64,000 bases of DNA from Eutreptiella sp. 'Long Island Sound 2002' (lineage: Eukaryota > Euglenozoa > Euglenophyceae > Eutreptiales > Eutreptiaceae): contig OZ038379.1 of the NCBI GenBank assembly GCA_964036045.1, positions 106,346,025 through 106,410,024 of the forward strand, written 5' to 3'. Below the pieces are notes generated by a model. That model searched no databases, had not been told where the DNA came from, and saw only the letters and a list, made by a program, of their open reading frames with translations. This document shows, piece after piece, positions 23,081 through 36,100 of this stretch. Made by a program: the position numbers and the translations under genes. Within the stretch, counting starts at the first letter, position 1. Each line of letters begins with the position of its first letter.

Positions 23081-23700
23081 CACGGTCATGTTATAGGCCT
23101 CAAAGTATCATGAAAGGTATACGTGAATGTGTTCAATGTCTTTCAATCAAATGGAGGAATATCTTAGAATCTATGTGCAATGTGCAATAAGTAAAAATAA
23201 ACAAAACATGCAAAAGAAGCGGAAGAATATTGCGCGTAATATCGGAGTGCTTTCGTACATGATGTCTCAGGTCCGGAGCCAAGACAATATGCACACATTT
23301 TGAAAGCAGAAGGCAAGACCACAAATTGCTCATGTTGTAGCACTCAAAGTATCATGAAACGTGTATTTCAACGTGTTCAATGTCTTTCAATCAAATGGAG
23401 GAATATCTTAACATGTATGTGCAATGTTCAACAACTAGTAATTATCAAATTGAACCTTTTTGGCGGCCGTCCATGATGTCTCAAGCCCCGGGCCAAGAAA
23501 ATAAGCACACAATTGCAAAGCAAAAGGCAAGATCACTAATCGAAAAGCTCATGTTTTAGGCTTTGAAGCATCATGAAAAGTGTATTTCAATGTCTTCGAT
23601 GCGTTTCAACCAAATGGGGGAATATCGCAACATGTATGTGCAATGTTCAACAAGTACACGTTATCAAATTGAGCCTTTTTGGCCTGCTGTTGGGCCTTTG
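23080..23700. repeat. Tandem repeat, ~220-245 bp, three units
   Basis: The phrase CAAAGTATCATGAAA and, ~40 bp later, TGTCTTTCAATCAAATGGAG recur at about 23101, 23344 and 23565 (third copy diverged). The phrase TATGTGCAATGTTCAACAA follows in each unit. There is no coding capacity. Confidence 0.75.
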
Positions 23701-23769
23701 AATGGCAATAAAATGTACCCAAGTCGGGTAGCCTTCTTGCTTAATGCTTTGCAATGGGTCCTCGCATAA

Positions 23770-24375
23770 CAATGGCTTGAAGCCGCATAGGACCGTTGTT
23801 CTATCCCACTATGTAGAAACGTCGCAATACGTCACAATAAGTGAGAACCCTAATGAAAAACATCGTCTTTTTTTCAAAACGCCAAATTAGCAACAAGACT
23901 TCTTTCATTCATGGCGTCCAAAAACCTATCCTACCATATCTAGCACAAAACATCTACCACTTCTGCATACATATTGAGAGCCATGGAGTCAACGTTTATC
24001 TAGAAATGGTTCCGAAAAAGCTGTTTTCGAACGCAAGGTTGGCCGCATTTTCAAGGTTAATGCCTTGCGATCATGGTCATAAAGTAGGGTAATATTTATG
24101 TTGCATGCCACTCTTTCACTCTGCAACAGGCTGACCAAAAGAAATCCTGGGTAAAAGCCGCGTAGGATGGGTGTTCTATCACACTATGTGGAAAGATCCA
24201 ACAAATATGTTATAACCTTAGTCAATAATGACAGAACGTGCACTTTTTACAAGACAGAACATAGCGACAAGGCTATATGTATGCGGACCATAGTGTTTAC
24301 GTTCCGGGGGTTGCAAGACCTACCCCAGGACATCTGGCACAAACCGTCTACCACTTTGGCAAACTTCTTTCGGGC
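23770..24375. repeat. Two diverged direct repeats in AT-rich DNA
   Basis: GAAGCCGCATAGGACCGTTG (23779) and AAGCCGCGTAGGATGGGTG (24154) start two related stretches that also share TTCTATCNCACTATGT-GAAA and a downstream CATCTNNCAC motif. They are about 375 bp apart. Non-coding. Confidence 0.5.
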
Positions 24376-25011
24376 CTACAAATGAACAAAATGTGAAGTG
24401 ATGCAAAATTGCCCAGTTTTGCAATTTTTTTCGAAGTCTCCAAATTTTACGCAATTGCTCAATATCTTTGAATGCATGATAGAATCTTCATTCTCGGATA
24501 GCTTAGAATGGGTCTTTGGACGGGCTCCATGACAATACGGCGGTATCAAGTGCCGTAGCTGTGGAGCTCTATTGGGTTTTTTGCAAATTGTAACCCGCAA
24601 AAAAGCGGCTTTCGTGGCATTTTTGAAATGCTTGTAGCTTAAACATAGTGTGAGGTGGTTGGATAATGTATGCATCTATGGATAGCCCTTGAAACGTACA
24701 AGATGGCAACCCACTTCGTTTTCTCCTGAAACTCCCCATACCTGGAGCAACACAAAATTGGGACCTTTTTGGGGCAAAAAAATTGGATTTATATGAATAC
24801 CAGTGGACCAAATGCTGAAAAGAAAAGGTCAGAAATTCCCCAAAGATGTGATTTTGTAACTAGTCAAATTATATGCGCAAATGGCTGCGTAATGTTTGCG
24901 AAAACCGCAAATCTCGTTCCCAAATTTTGAAAAATGCCGGTGCGACTTCTGGAACCCGGCAATGGGAATGGCTATGCAGGACTCTCTCTCTCTTATCTTA
25001 TTATATTTACA
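24376..25011. repeat. Tandem 686 bp duplication, copy 1
   Basis: Copy 1 of a tandem duplication with period 686 bp; copy 2 is 25062-25693. The copies differ by only a few bases (for example GTGAGGTGGTT against GTGAGGTGATT). Each starts TACAAATGAACAAAATGTG and ends GGGAATGGCTATGCAGGACT followed by a CT run and TTATTATATTTA. A 50 bp linker repeats the end motif. Non-coding; a 99-codon minus-strand frame is preserved only because the copies are nearly identical. Confidence 0.85.
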
Positions 25012-25061
25012 AACGAACAAATGTGCTATGCAGGACTCTCTGTCTCTTATCTTATTATATT

Positions 25062-25693
25062 TACAAATGAACAAAATGTGAAGTGATGCAAAATTGCCCA
25101 GTTTTGCAATTTTTTTCGAAGTCTCCAAATTTTACGCAATTGCTCAATATCTTTGAATGCATGATAGAATCTTCATTCTCGGATAGCTTAGAATGGGTCT
25201 TTGGACGGGCTCCATGACAATACGGCGGTATCAAGTGCCGTAGCTGTGGAGCTCTATTGGGTTTTTTGCAAATTGTAACCCGCAAAAAAGCGGCTTTCGT
25301 GGCATTTTTGAAATGCTTGTAGCTTAAACATAGTGTGAGGTGATTGGATAATGTATGCATCTATGGATAGCCCTTGAAACGTACAAGATGGCAACCCACT
25401 TCGTTTTCTCCTGAAACTCCCCATACCTGGAGCAACACAAAATTGGGACCTTTTTGGGGCAAAAAAATTGGATTTATATGAATACCAGTGGACCAAATGC
25501 TGAAAAGAAAAGGTCAGAAATTCCCCAAAGATGTGATTTTGTAACTAGTCAAATTATATGCGCAAATGGCTGCGTAATGTTTGCGAAAACCGCAAATCTC
25601 GTTCCCAAATTTTGAAAAATGCCGGTGCGACTTCTGAAACCCGGCAATGGGAATGGCTATGCAGGACTCTCTCTCTCTCTCTCTTATTATATT
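25062..25693. repeat. Tandem 686 bp duplication, copy 2
   Basis: Second copy of 24376-25011. Its end runs through a longer CT tract straight into TCTTATTATATTTAATTG, which is the 5' end of the Helitron array. Confidence 0.85.
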
Positions 25694-25708
25694 TAATTGT
25701 GCTATGGT

Positions 25709-25739
<31 letters not shown>

Positions 25740-26409
25740 TCGTGTTCCCCAAACAAAAATTTAATTGTGCTATGGTTCGTTCGTTCGTTCGTTCGTTCGT
25801 CGTCGTTCGTCATACCCAAAAAATCCTCCCAATTGTGCACGCTGCTGCTGGCGCGCGCGCGTGCCCGTCAAATGGCATCTGGCGGATTTGCGATTTCGAT
25901 TTCTGGCACGAGAAATCGATTTCAAATCATGGAATCATGTGTTTTAAAAATCTGTATGTACTGCACAATCGATTATCCGGGTATCTGCACGAATAATCCC
26001 GCCTGTTGACTTTTGGCGATTTTAGCCAACAGGCAGCAGTGGCGCTCTCGCTTATAGAGTACGTGATATGAGGTTTGAGACATGAGTCATGAGGTACGGG
26101 ATACGAGGTACGGGATATGCGGTATGTTGTACACAATGTGAGGCATGGGTGATGTGTTTGGAATTATGGAATATGCGAATCGCGGTGTCAAATGTGGTGT
26201 CAGAGTACAGTTTAGGAGTGGTATATTTCACTCATAGAGTACGGGATATGATGTTTGATAGAGTAAGGTAAAGGGACCAGTTCATCCCCGGTGACCAGTT
26301 CAGCCCCACCCTGGGGATTATCAGGGCAGGGTGGGGATGAATAAGACACCCCCTGGGGATAAAAAGGACACCCCCGGGGATAAACAGGGCACACCGTAAA
26401 ACACTACAA

Positions 26410-27060
26410 ACCATAAAAAGCTTGTGTTACCTGTTTTCCTTTACAAACCCTGTAATGTTTGTGTTTCTCGTAAAAAGTTTTTCTCTTTTCTTTTTGTGAA
26501 ACCATGCAGAGGGTTATGTCTCTCAAAACCCCGTGATGTGTTTTCTCCGTACCAAAAGTTTATGACTTGTGTTTTGTAAAAGCATGCAATGTTTATTTGT
26601 TTTATTACAACCGTGTACTATTTCTTTCTGTTGCAAAAGGTTGATGTGCCCTGTTTTGTACAGCCATGCAGAGGCTGTTTAGGTTGAAAACTTTGTAATC
26701 TATTTGTATGAACCAGGTTGCACTCTCCTATTTCATAACACTATACAACTTTTAATTTTTTGTAAAACCATGCAATGTTTATTTCTTTGTAAAACCATTC
26801 AATGTTTGTTTTTTCGGGCAAAAGGTTGCACTCTTCTGTTTTGGAAAACCATGCAAGGTTTATTTTTTTTCCAAAACTTTGGACTGTTTTTTTTCTTGCT
26901 AAAGGTGGATGTCTCCCATTTTGTAGAACCATGCAAGGTGTTTGTTTTTTTAAAACCTTGCAATGTTTGTTTGTTGCAAAAGGTATTTCCATTTGTAAAC
27001 CCATGCTTTTCAAAATTAAGGAGTGGTTTTTTTTTAGGGGGAAACCGTGGTAATCTTTTG
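26410..27060. repeat. T-rich degenerate minisatellite inside the pogo-like element
   Basis: Variants of TTTGTAAAACCATGCAATGTTTATTT recur roughly every 45-65 bp, on the 3' side of the transposase. Many T runs occur. No protein is encoded. Confidence 0.65.
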
Positions 27061-27385
27061 CTTTGTATAACTTTGCACTGTCTCCCTAGCACACTTGCAC
27101 AGAGCAACACGGTGACAGTTTCTGAATGCTTCCATACACCTGTTGTAAAGGTACTTGAAGCACTGAGACAGCTTATGGACATAAGTGTGTACCTGGCTGA
27201 AAGTGTATGGCTTTGCACTTTTGATGACCGTGCCTAAAAGCACAATCATTCTAAGTCTGCCAGTGTGTCCCATGACATATATACTCTATAAGTCATGTAC
27301 TCTACAAGTCTTGTACACAATCTACTAGCCATGCCATGCATGGCACAGTGGCATGAGGGAAGGAGATGTCATTAGAACCACAGTT

Positions 27386-28572
27386 TTAATATGTGTCGAT
27401 GTCCATGGACGAACCACTGTCATGCGTCACGTAGCACGCGAATGCGGAGGCATTAGCTTCGTCTTCGCTGGACGTGTCGCTATCCGTCACTTGACGCTTG
27501 GCAGCACGCGCAGACCGTTCATCACACTGACGGGCACACTTTACATGTCGTGACCCGCCGGCGAAGGCGTTCGTGTGGGGGCGTCTCAGCCTGCCATTGC
27601 TGTGCGGTGCAGCGGATGCTTCGGCAGATGTGCGTGCGCGTTTAGCAACGGGCTCCGCTTGCCGTGCCTGAGCGTGCATGCCTCTGTTTGTTGCTTGCTT
27701 GAAAGTTTTGCGTCGCGCTTTGGCTTCCTCTTGCTGATCACGTTCTTGCTGCGCAGCCTGCGCGGCTGCAAGGAAGCTGGTCTTCGTGACCCATCCACCA
27801 AGGCGCAGCGTCGATGCATCATCCTTTGTTTCCATGGTGATGGTCCTTGCGGTTGCTTGGGATCCCATTTCTCTGGTGGTAGAAGGGGAGTCTTGGGATG
27901 CGGAGCACTCTTGAGATGCGGGACAGATGGCACTTGCCGGTACAATACGGGATGCCAACTGCGCAAGCAGCTCCAAGCACTTGCCATCTGCCTCCTCTTG
28001 CTTAGGGCGCAGACGTTCCTCAGGGGCGTGGCGTAAGAAAGTCTCCACGCTGTGCGGTACAAAGCCTGTAACGCGGAACGCTGTACGGACCTTCTCACCG
28101 GTGCACGTTTGATACCACGCCTGCTCAACGAAGGAAACGAATCTGGCGACACCCAGGCTCCTCCCAAGGTTGCTCTTGATGAACTGGTCCTGCAGCTGCC
28201 GGTACCGGCACTTGACTCCACGAAACAGTGCACGGTCAAGAGGCTGGATTATGTCTGTAGCGTGACTTGGAAAGAGGACAACGGACACACCGGCCTTCTT
28301 GCACACAGTCAGACCTCTCACTCCACGGTGAACAGCCTCATGGCTTGCCTCAATGATCCCCGCCCAGCGGCAACCCAAGCGACGGCCTCTTCGAGGTGTG
28401 TGGTGTGCTGCGGCAGAGGATAGGATGCGTATGGCTCGTGTTCCGTTCTGTTGACGCTGTTTGCATTCCGTTTACCTCTCATACCAGCCTTAGAACGCCC
28501 CTTTGGCAGCGTTTCACAGACGTTCCTGATTTTCCGGCGAGCTGCAGCTCTACCGATACGGGATCCCAACCG
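27386..28572 (-). pseudogene. pogo-like transposase, internally deleted
   Basis: The transposase would cut and paste the surrounding element. The 5' frame (28572-28320) is basic and contains LEEAVAWVAAGRGSLRQAMR, resembling the Psq-type helix-turn-helix used for end binding. A second frame (28378-27386, 330 codons) starts inside the C-terminal part of the DDE_1 catalytic domain: VSVVLFPSHATDIIQPLDRA, followed by KCRYRQ, matches the family FPPHTTH-x-x-QPLD block. The region between the helix-turn-helix and this block, with the first catalytic Asp residues, is absent, so the copy is inactive. The C-terminal tail is rich in Ala, Glu, Arg and Ser and ends with an acidic stretch (SDTSSEDEANAS). 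It could be mobilised only by a related full-length element. Confidence 0.75.
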
Positions 28573-29579
28573 CATTATCTAAAATGAAAAAAAACAAAGG
28601 GAAATCAATCTCGGAATCGTATATTTCGCGCAGTATTCATTTTGCTATTACGTGGTGACATTAGGGCTTACGTAACTTTGCGGCGCTAATTTACGCGATT
28701 TCGCGCGGTATTATCTGGCGATTTACGGGATCGCCAGATGGATCTCGATTATTTTTATAATGTTCAACAAAATGTTTCTTTGATTATAAATCGTCATTTC
28801 CTGATAACTTTATTTGCCTGGCGATCCTGCGCCGCGACAGTGGGTGTCTAACTGGTCCCTTTACCTTACGGGATATGAGATTTGAGACATGAGTCATGAG
28901 GTACGGGATACGAGGTACGGGATATGCGGTATGTTGTACACAGTGTGAGGTATGGGTGATGTGTTTGGAAATATGGATTATGCGAATTGCGGTGTCAAAT
29001 GTGGAGTCAGAGTACAGTTTAGGAGGGGTAAGTTTCACTCATAGAGTACGGGATATGATGTTTGAGACATGAGTCAGGTTGCACGGGATATGAGGTACGG
29101 GACATGAGGTTTGTTGTATTGGGTATGTGAAATGCGGTGCGGTTTGAGATATGGTGCTATGGTGATATGGTGATATGGCCCGCGCTTCAAGCGCGGGCAT
29201 TCGCACTAGTTAATATATTTAATTGTGGTAAGGTTCGTCGTCGTTCGTCATACACGAAAAATCCTCCCAATTGTGCACGCTGCTGCTGGCGCGCGCGCGT
29301 GCCCGTCAAATGGCATCTGGCGGAATTCGATTTCGATTTCTGGCACGAGAAATCGATCTGAAATCATGGAATCATGTGTTGTGGACATCTGTATGTACTG
29401 TACAATCGATTATCCGGGTGTCTGCACGAATAATCCCGCCTGTTGACTTTTGGCGATTTTAGCCAACAGGCAGCAGTGGCGACAGTTCTCTCGCTTATAG
29501 AGTACGGGATATGAGGTTTGAGACATGAGTCATGAGGTACGGGATACGAGGTACGGGATATGCGGTTTGTTGTACGCAC

Positions 29580-31230
29580 TGTGAGGTATGGGTGATGTGT
29601 TTGGAAATATGGATTATGCGAATCGAGGTGTCAAATGTGGTGTCAGAGTACAGTTTAGGAGGGATAAATTTCACTCATAGAGTACGGGATATGATGTTTG
29701 AGACATGAGTCATGTGGCACGGGATATGAGGTACGGGACATGAGGTGTGTTGTATTGGGTATGCGAAATGCGGTGCGGTGTGAGATATGGTGCTATGGTG
29801 ATATGGTGATATGGGGCGATTTTAGCCAACACGCAGCACTGGCGACAGTTCTCTCGCTTATGGAGTACGGGATATGAGGTTCGAGACATGAGTCATGAGG
29901 TACGGGATACGAGGTACGGGATATGCGGTATGTTGTACACAGTGTGAGGTATGGGTGATGTGTTTGGAAATATGGATTATGCGAATCGCGGTGTCCAATG
30001 TGGTGTGAGAGTACAGTTTATGAGGGGCAAATTTCACTCATAGAGTACAGGATATGATGTTTGTGACATGAGTCATTTCGCACGGGATATGAGGTACGCG
30101 ACATGAGGTGTGTTGTATTGGGTATGCGAAATGCGGTGCGGTGTGAGATATGGTGCTATGGTGCTATGGTGATATGGCCCGCGCTTTAAGCGCGGGCATT
30201 CGCACTAGCTATTATATTTAATTGTGCTATGGTTCGTCGTTCGTCGTTCGTCGTCGTCGTTCGTCATACCAAAAAATCCGCCCAATTGTGAACGCTGCTG
30301 CTGGCGCGCGCGCGTGCCCGTCAAATGGCATCTGGCGGATTTGCGATTTCGATTTCTGGCACGAGAAATCGATCTGCAATCACGGAATCATGTAATCTGA
30401 ATGTAATGTGAGGTATGGGTGATGTGTTTGGAAATATGGATTATGCGAATCGAGGTGTCAAATGTGGTGTCAGAGTACAGTTTAGGAGGGATAAATTTCA
30501 CTCATAGAGTACGGGATATGATGTTTGAGACATGAGTCATGTGGCACGGGATATGAGGTACGGGACATGAGGTGTGTTGTATTGGGTATGCGAAATGCGG
30601 TGCGGTGTGAGATATGGTGCTATGGTGATATGGTGATATGGGGCGATTTTAGCCAACACGCAGCACTGGCGACAGTTCTCTCGCTTATGGAGTACGGGAT
30701 ATGAGGTTCGAGACATGAGTCATGAGGTACGGGATACGAGGTACGGGATATGCGGTATGTTGCACACAGTGTGAGGTATGGGTGATGTGTTTGGAAATAT
30801 GGATTATGCGAATCGCGGTGTCCAATGTGGTGTGAGAGTACAGTTTATGAGGGGCAAATTTCACTCATAGAGTACAGGATATGATGTTTGTGACATGAGT
30901 CATTTCGCACGGGATATGAGGTACGCGACATGAGGTGTGTTGTATTGGGTATGCGAAATGCGGTGCGGTGTGAGATATGGTGCTATGGTGCTATGGTGAT
31001 ATGGCCCGCGCTTTAAGCGCGGGCATTCGCACTAGCTATTATATTTAATTGTGCTATGGTTCGTCGTTCGTCGTTCGTCGTCGTCGTTCGTCATACCAAA
31101 AAATCCGCCCAATTGTGCACGCTGCTGCTGGCGCGCGCGCGTGCCCGTCAAATGGCATCTGGCGGATTTGCGATTTCGATTTCTGGCACGAGAAATCGAT
31201 CTGCAATCACGGAATCATGTAATCTGAATG
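29580..31230. repeat. 828 bp segmental duplication within the Helitron array
   Basis: 29583-30395 and 30411-31223 are almost identical, including shared private variants (GGGGCGATTTTAGCCAACACG, CATTTCGCACGGG, CTTTAAGC in the hairpin loop) not seen in other units. This indicates a recent duplication of more than one unit, such as unequal crossing over, rather than independent insertions. Confidence 0.75.
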
Positions 31231-31882
31231 TACTGTACAATCGATTATCCGGGTATCTGCACGAATAATCCCGCCTGTTGACTTTTGGCGATTGTAGCCA
31301 ACAGGCAGCAGTGGCGACAGTTCTCTCGCTTATAAAGTACGGGATATGAGGTTTGAGACATGAGTCATGAGGTACGGGATACGAGGTACGGGATATGCGG
31401 TATGTTGTACACAGTGTGAGGTATGGGTGATGTGTTTGGAAATATGGATTATGCGAATCGCGGTGTCAAATGTGGTGTCAGAGTACAGTTTAGGAGGGGT
31501 AGGTTTCACTCATAGAGTACGGGATATGATGTTTGAGACATGAGTCAGGTGGCACGGGATATGAGGTACGGGACATGAGGTGTGTTGTATTGGGTATGCG
31601 AAATGCGGTGCGGTGTGAGATATGGTGCTATGGTGATATGGTGATATGGCCCGCGCTTCAAGCGCGGGCATTCGCACGGTAAATACAGTTTGAGAGGGGT
31701 AAATTTCACCCATAGAGTACGAGATATGCTGTTTGAGACATGAGTCAGGTGGCACGGGATATATGAGGTACGGGACATGAGGTGTGTTGTATTGGGTATG
31801 CGAAATGCGGTGCGGTGTGAGATATGGTGCTATGGTGATATGGTGATATGGCCCGCGCTTCAAGCGCGGGCATTCGCACTAG

Positions 31883-32535
31883 TTATCTTATTATATTTAA
31901 TTGTGCTATGGTTCGTCGTTTGTCGTTCGTCGTCGTCGTTCGTCATACCCAAAAAATCCGCCCAATTGTGCACGCTGCTGCCGGCGCGCGCGCGTGCCCG
32001 TCAAATGGCATCTGGCGGATTTGCGATTTCGATTTCTGGCACGACAAATCGATCTGAAATCATGGAATCATGTGTTTTGAAAACCTGTATGTACTGCACA
32101 ATCGATGTTCCGGGTATCTGCACGAATAATCCCGCCTGTTGACTTTTGGCGATTTTAGCCAACAGGCAGCAGTGGGGCTCTCGCTTATAGAGTACGGGAT
32201 ATGAGGTTTGAGACATGAGTCATGATGTACGGGATACGAGGTACGGGATATGCGGTATGTTGTACACAGTCCGAGGCATGGGTGATGTGTTTGGAAATAT
32301 GGAATATGCGAACCGCGGTGTCAAATGTGGTATCAGAGTACAGCTTAGGAGGGGTATATTTCACTCATAGAGTACGGGATATGATGTTTGAGACATGAGT
32401 CATGAGGTACGGGATATGAGGTACGGGACATGAGGTGTGTTGTATTGGGTATGTGAAATGCGGTGCAGTGTGAGATATGGTGCTATGGTGATATGGTGAT
32501 ATGGCACGCGCTTCAAGCGCGGGCATTCGCACTAG
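31883..32535 (+). mobile_element. Helitron array unit (653 bp), CTAG end
   Basis: This unit lies between the CTAG at 31879-31882 and the CTAG at 32532-32535. The 3' stem here is slightly imperfect (CACGCGC against GCGCGGG). It is followed without any spacer by TC of the next unit, giving the junction CTAG/TCTTATTATATTTAATTG. Confidence 0.8.
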
Positions 32536-33191
32536 TCTTATTATATTTAATTGTGCTGTGGTTCGTCGTTCGTCGTTCGTCGTCGTCGTTCGTCATACCC
32601 AAAAGATCCGCCCAATTGTGCACGCTGCTGCTGGCGCGCGCGCGTGCCCGTCAAATGGCATCTGGCGGATTTGCGATTTCGATTTCTGGCACGACAAATC
32701 GATCTGAAATCATGGAATCATGTGTTTCGAAAACCTGTATGTACTGCACAATCGATGTTCCCGGTATCTGCACGAATAATCCCGCCTGTTGACTTTTGGC
32801 GATTTTAGCCAACAGGCAGCAGTGGCGACAGTTCTCTCGCTTATAGAGTACGGGATATGAGGTTTGAGACATGAGTCATGAGGTACGGGATACGAGGTAC
32901 GGGATATGCGGTATGTTGTACACAGTGTGAGGCATGGGTGATGTGTTTGGAAATATGGAATATGCGAATCGCGGTGTCAAATGTGGTATCAGAGTACAGC
33001 TTAGGAGGGGTATATTTCACTCATAGAGTACGGGATATGATGTTTGAGACATGAGTCATGAGGTACGGGATATGAGGTACGGGACATGGGCTGTGTTGTA
33101 TTGGGTATGTGAAATGCGGTGCAGTGTGAGATATGGTGCTATTGTGATATGGTGATATGGCCCGCGCTTCAAGCGCGGGCATTCGCACGAG
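32536..33191 (+). mobile_element. Helitron array unit (656 bp), exact TC start
   Basis: Starts with TC directly after the preceding CTAG and ends at CGAG (33188-33191), directly before another TC start. This is the cleanest example of two element ends joined with no host base between them. Internal parts are the (CGT)n tract (32565-32600), GC-rich core (32625-32650) and 3' hairpin (33162-33180). Confidence 0.8.
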
Positions 33192-36100
33192 TCTTATTAT
33201 ATTTAATTGTGCTATGGTTCGTCGTCGTTCGTCGTCGTCGTCGTCGTCGTTCGTCATCCCCAAAAAATCCTCCCAATTGTGCACGCTGCTGCTGGCGCGC
33301 GCGCGTGCCCGTCAAATGGCATCTGGCGGATTTGCGATTTCGATTTCTGGCACGAGAAATCGGTCTGCCATCATGGAATCACGTTTTTTTGAAAGCCTGT
33401 ATGTACTGCACAATCGATTATCCGGGTATCCGCACGAATCATCCCGCCTGTTGATTTTTGGCGATTTTAGCCAACATGCAGCAGTGGCCACAGTTCTCTC
33501 GCTTATAGAGTACGGGATATGAGGTTTGAGACATGAGTCATGAGGTACGGGATACGAGGTACGGGATATGCGGTATGTTGTACACAGTGTGAGGCACGGG
33601 TGATGTGTTTGGAAATATGGATTATGCGAATTGCGGTGTCAAATGTGGTGTCAGAGTACAGTTTAGGAGGGGTATATTTCACTCATAGAGTACGGGATAT
33701 GATGTTCGATAGAGTACGGGATATGAGGTTTGAGACATGAGTCATGAGGTACGGGATACGAGGTACGGGATATGCGATATGTTGTACACAGTGTGAGGTA
33801 TGGGTGATGTGTTTGTAAATATGGATTATGCGAATCGCGGTGTCAAATGTGGTGTCAGAGTACAGTTTAGGAGGGGTAAATTTCACTCATAGAGTACGGT
33901 ACAACGGGATATGATGTTTGAGACATGAGTCATGTGGCACGGGATATGAGGTACGGGACATGAGGTGTGTTGTATTGGGTATGCGAAATGCGGTGCGGTG
34001 TGAGATATGGTGCTATGGTGATATGGTGATATGGCCCGCGCTTCAAGCGCGGGCATTCGCACTAGTTATTATATTTAATTGTGCTATGGTTCGTCGTCGT
34101 TCGTCGTCGTTTGTCGTCGTCGTTCGTCATACCCAAAAAATCCGCCCAATTGTGCACGCTGCTGCTGGCGCGCGCGCGTGCCCGTCAAATGGCATCTGGC
34201 GGATTTGCGATTTCGATTTCTGGCACGAGAAATCGATCTAAAATCATGGAATCACGTGTTTTAAAAATATGTATGTACTGTACAATCGAGTATCCGGGTA
34301 TCTGCACGAATAATCCCGCTTGTTGACTTTTGGCGATTTTAGCCAACAGGCAGCAGTGGCGACAGTTCTCTCGCTTATAGAGTACGGGATATGAGGTTTG
34401 AGACATGAGTCATGAGGTACGGGATACGAGGTACGGGATATGCGGTATGTTTTACACAGTGTGAGGTATGGGTGATGTGTTTGGAAATATAGATTATGCG
34501 AATCGCGGTGTCAAATGAGGTGTCAGAGTACAGTTTAGGAAGGGTAAATTTCACTCATAGAGTACGGGATATGATGTTTGAGACATGAGTCATTTGGCAC
34601 GGGATATGAGGTACAGGACATGAGGTGTGTTGTATTGGGCATGTGAAATGCGGTGCGGTGTGAGATATGGTGCTATGGTGATATGGTGATATGGCCCGCG
34701 CTTCAAGCGCGGGCATTCGCACTAGTTATATTTAATTGTGCTATGGTTCGTCGTTTGTCGTCGTCGTCGTTCGTCATACCCAAAAAATCCGCCCAATTGT
34801 GCACGCTGCTGCTGGCGCGCGCGCGTGCCCGTCAAATGGCATCTGGCGGATTTGCGATTTCGATTTCTGGCACGAGAAATCGATCTGAAATCATGGAATC
34901 ACGTGTTTTAAAAATCTGTATGTACTGTACAATCGATTATCCGGGTATCTGCACGAATAATCCCGCCTTTTCCCTTTTGGCGATTTTAGCCAACAGGCAG
35001 CAGTGGCGACAGTTCTCTCGCTTATAGAGTACGGGATATGAGGTTTGAGACATGAGTCATGAGGTACGGGATACGAGGTACGGGATATGCGGTATGTTGT
35101 ACACAGTGTGAGGTATGGGTGATGTGTTTGGAAATATGGATTATGCGAATTGCGGTGTCAAATGTGCTATCAGAGTATAGTTTAAGAGGTGTAAGTTTCA
35201 CTCATAGAGTACGGGATATGATGTTTGAGACATGAGTCATGTGGCACGGGATATGAGGTACGGGACATGAGGTGTGTTATATGAGGTATGTGAAATGCGG
35301 TGCGGTGTGAGATATGGTGCTATTGTGATATGGTGATATGGCCCACGCTTCAAGCGCGGGCATTCGCACTAGTTATTATATTTAATTGTGCTATGGTTCG
35401 TTCGTTCGTCGTCGTCGTCGTCGTCGTTCGTCATACCCAAACAATACTCCCAATTGTGCACGCTGCTGCTGGCGCGCGCGCGTGCCCGTCAAATGGCATC
35501 TGGCGGATTTGCGATTTCGATTTCTGGCACGGGAAATCGATCTGAAATCATGGAATCATGTGTTTTGAAAACCTGTATGTACTGCACAATCGATTATCCG
35601 GGTATTTGCTCGGATAATCCCGCCTGTTGACTTTTGGCGATTTTAGCCAACAGGCAGCCGTGGCGCTCTCGCTTGTAGAGTACGGGATATGAGGTTTGAG
35701 ACATGAGTCATGAGTTACGGGATACGAGATACGGGATATGCGGTATGTTGTACACAGTGTGAGGCATGGGTGATGTGTTTGGAAATATGGATTATGCGAA
35801 TCGCGGTGTCAAATGTGGTGTCAGAGTACAGTTTAGGAGGGGTAAATTGCACTCATAGAGTACGGGATGTGATGTTTGAGACATGAGTCATGTGGCAGGG
35901 GATATGAGGTACGGGACATGAGGCGTCTTGTGTTGGGCATGCGAAATGCGGTGCGGTGTGAGATATGGTGATATGGTGATATGGTGATATGGCCCGGGCT
36001 TCGAGCGCGGGCATTTGCACTCGCACTATGCAAATCGTGGTGTCAAATGTGGTGTCAAAGTACAGTTTAGGAGGGGTAAATTTCACTCATAGAGTACGGG

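Larger units (their letters stand above)
26266..28866 (-). mobile_element. pogo/Tigger-like DNA transposon with TA target duplication
   Basis: The ends are perfect 17 bp inverted repeats: AGGTAAAGGGACCAGTT at 26266-26282 and its complement at 28850-28866. TA flanks both ends (26264-26265 and 28867-28868). Removing the element leaves GATAGAGTACGGGATATGAG, the exact phrase found in other array units (for example near 33705), so the insertion site is certain. TA duplication is typical of the Tc1/mariner/pogo superfamily and agrees with the encoded DDE remnant on the minus strand. The element is nested in the first Helitron unit and is therefore younger than it. Confidence 0.9.
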
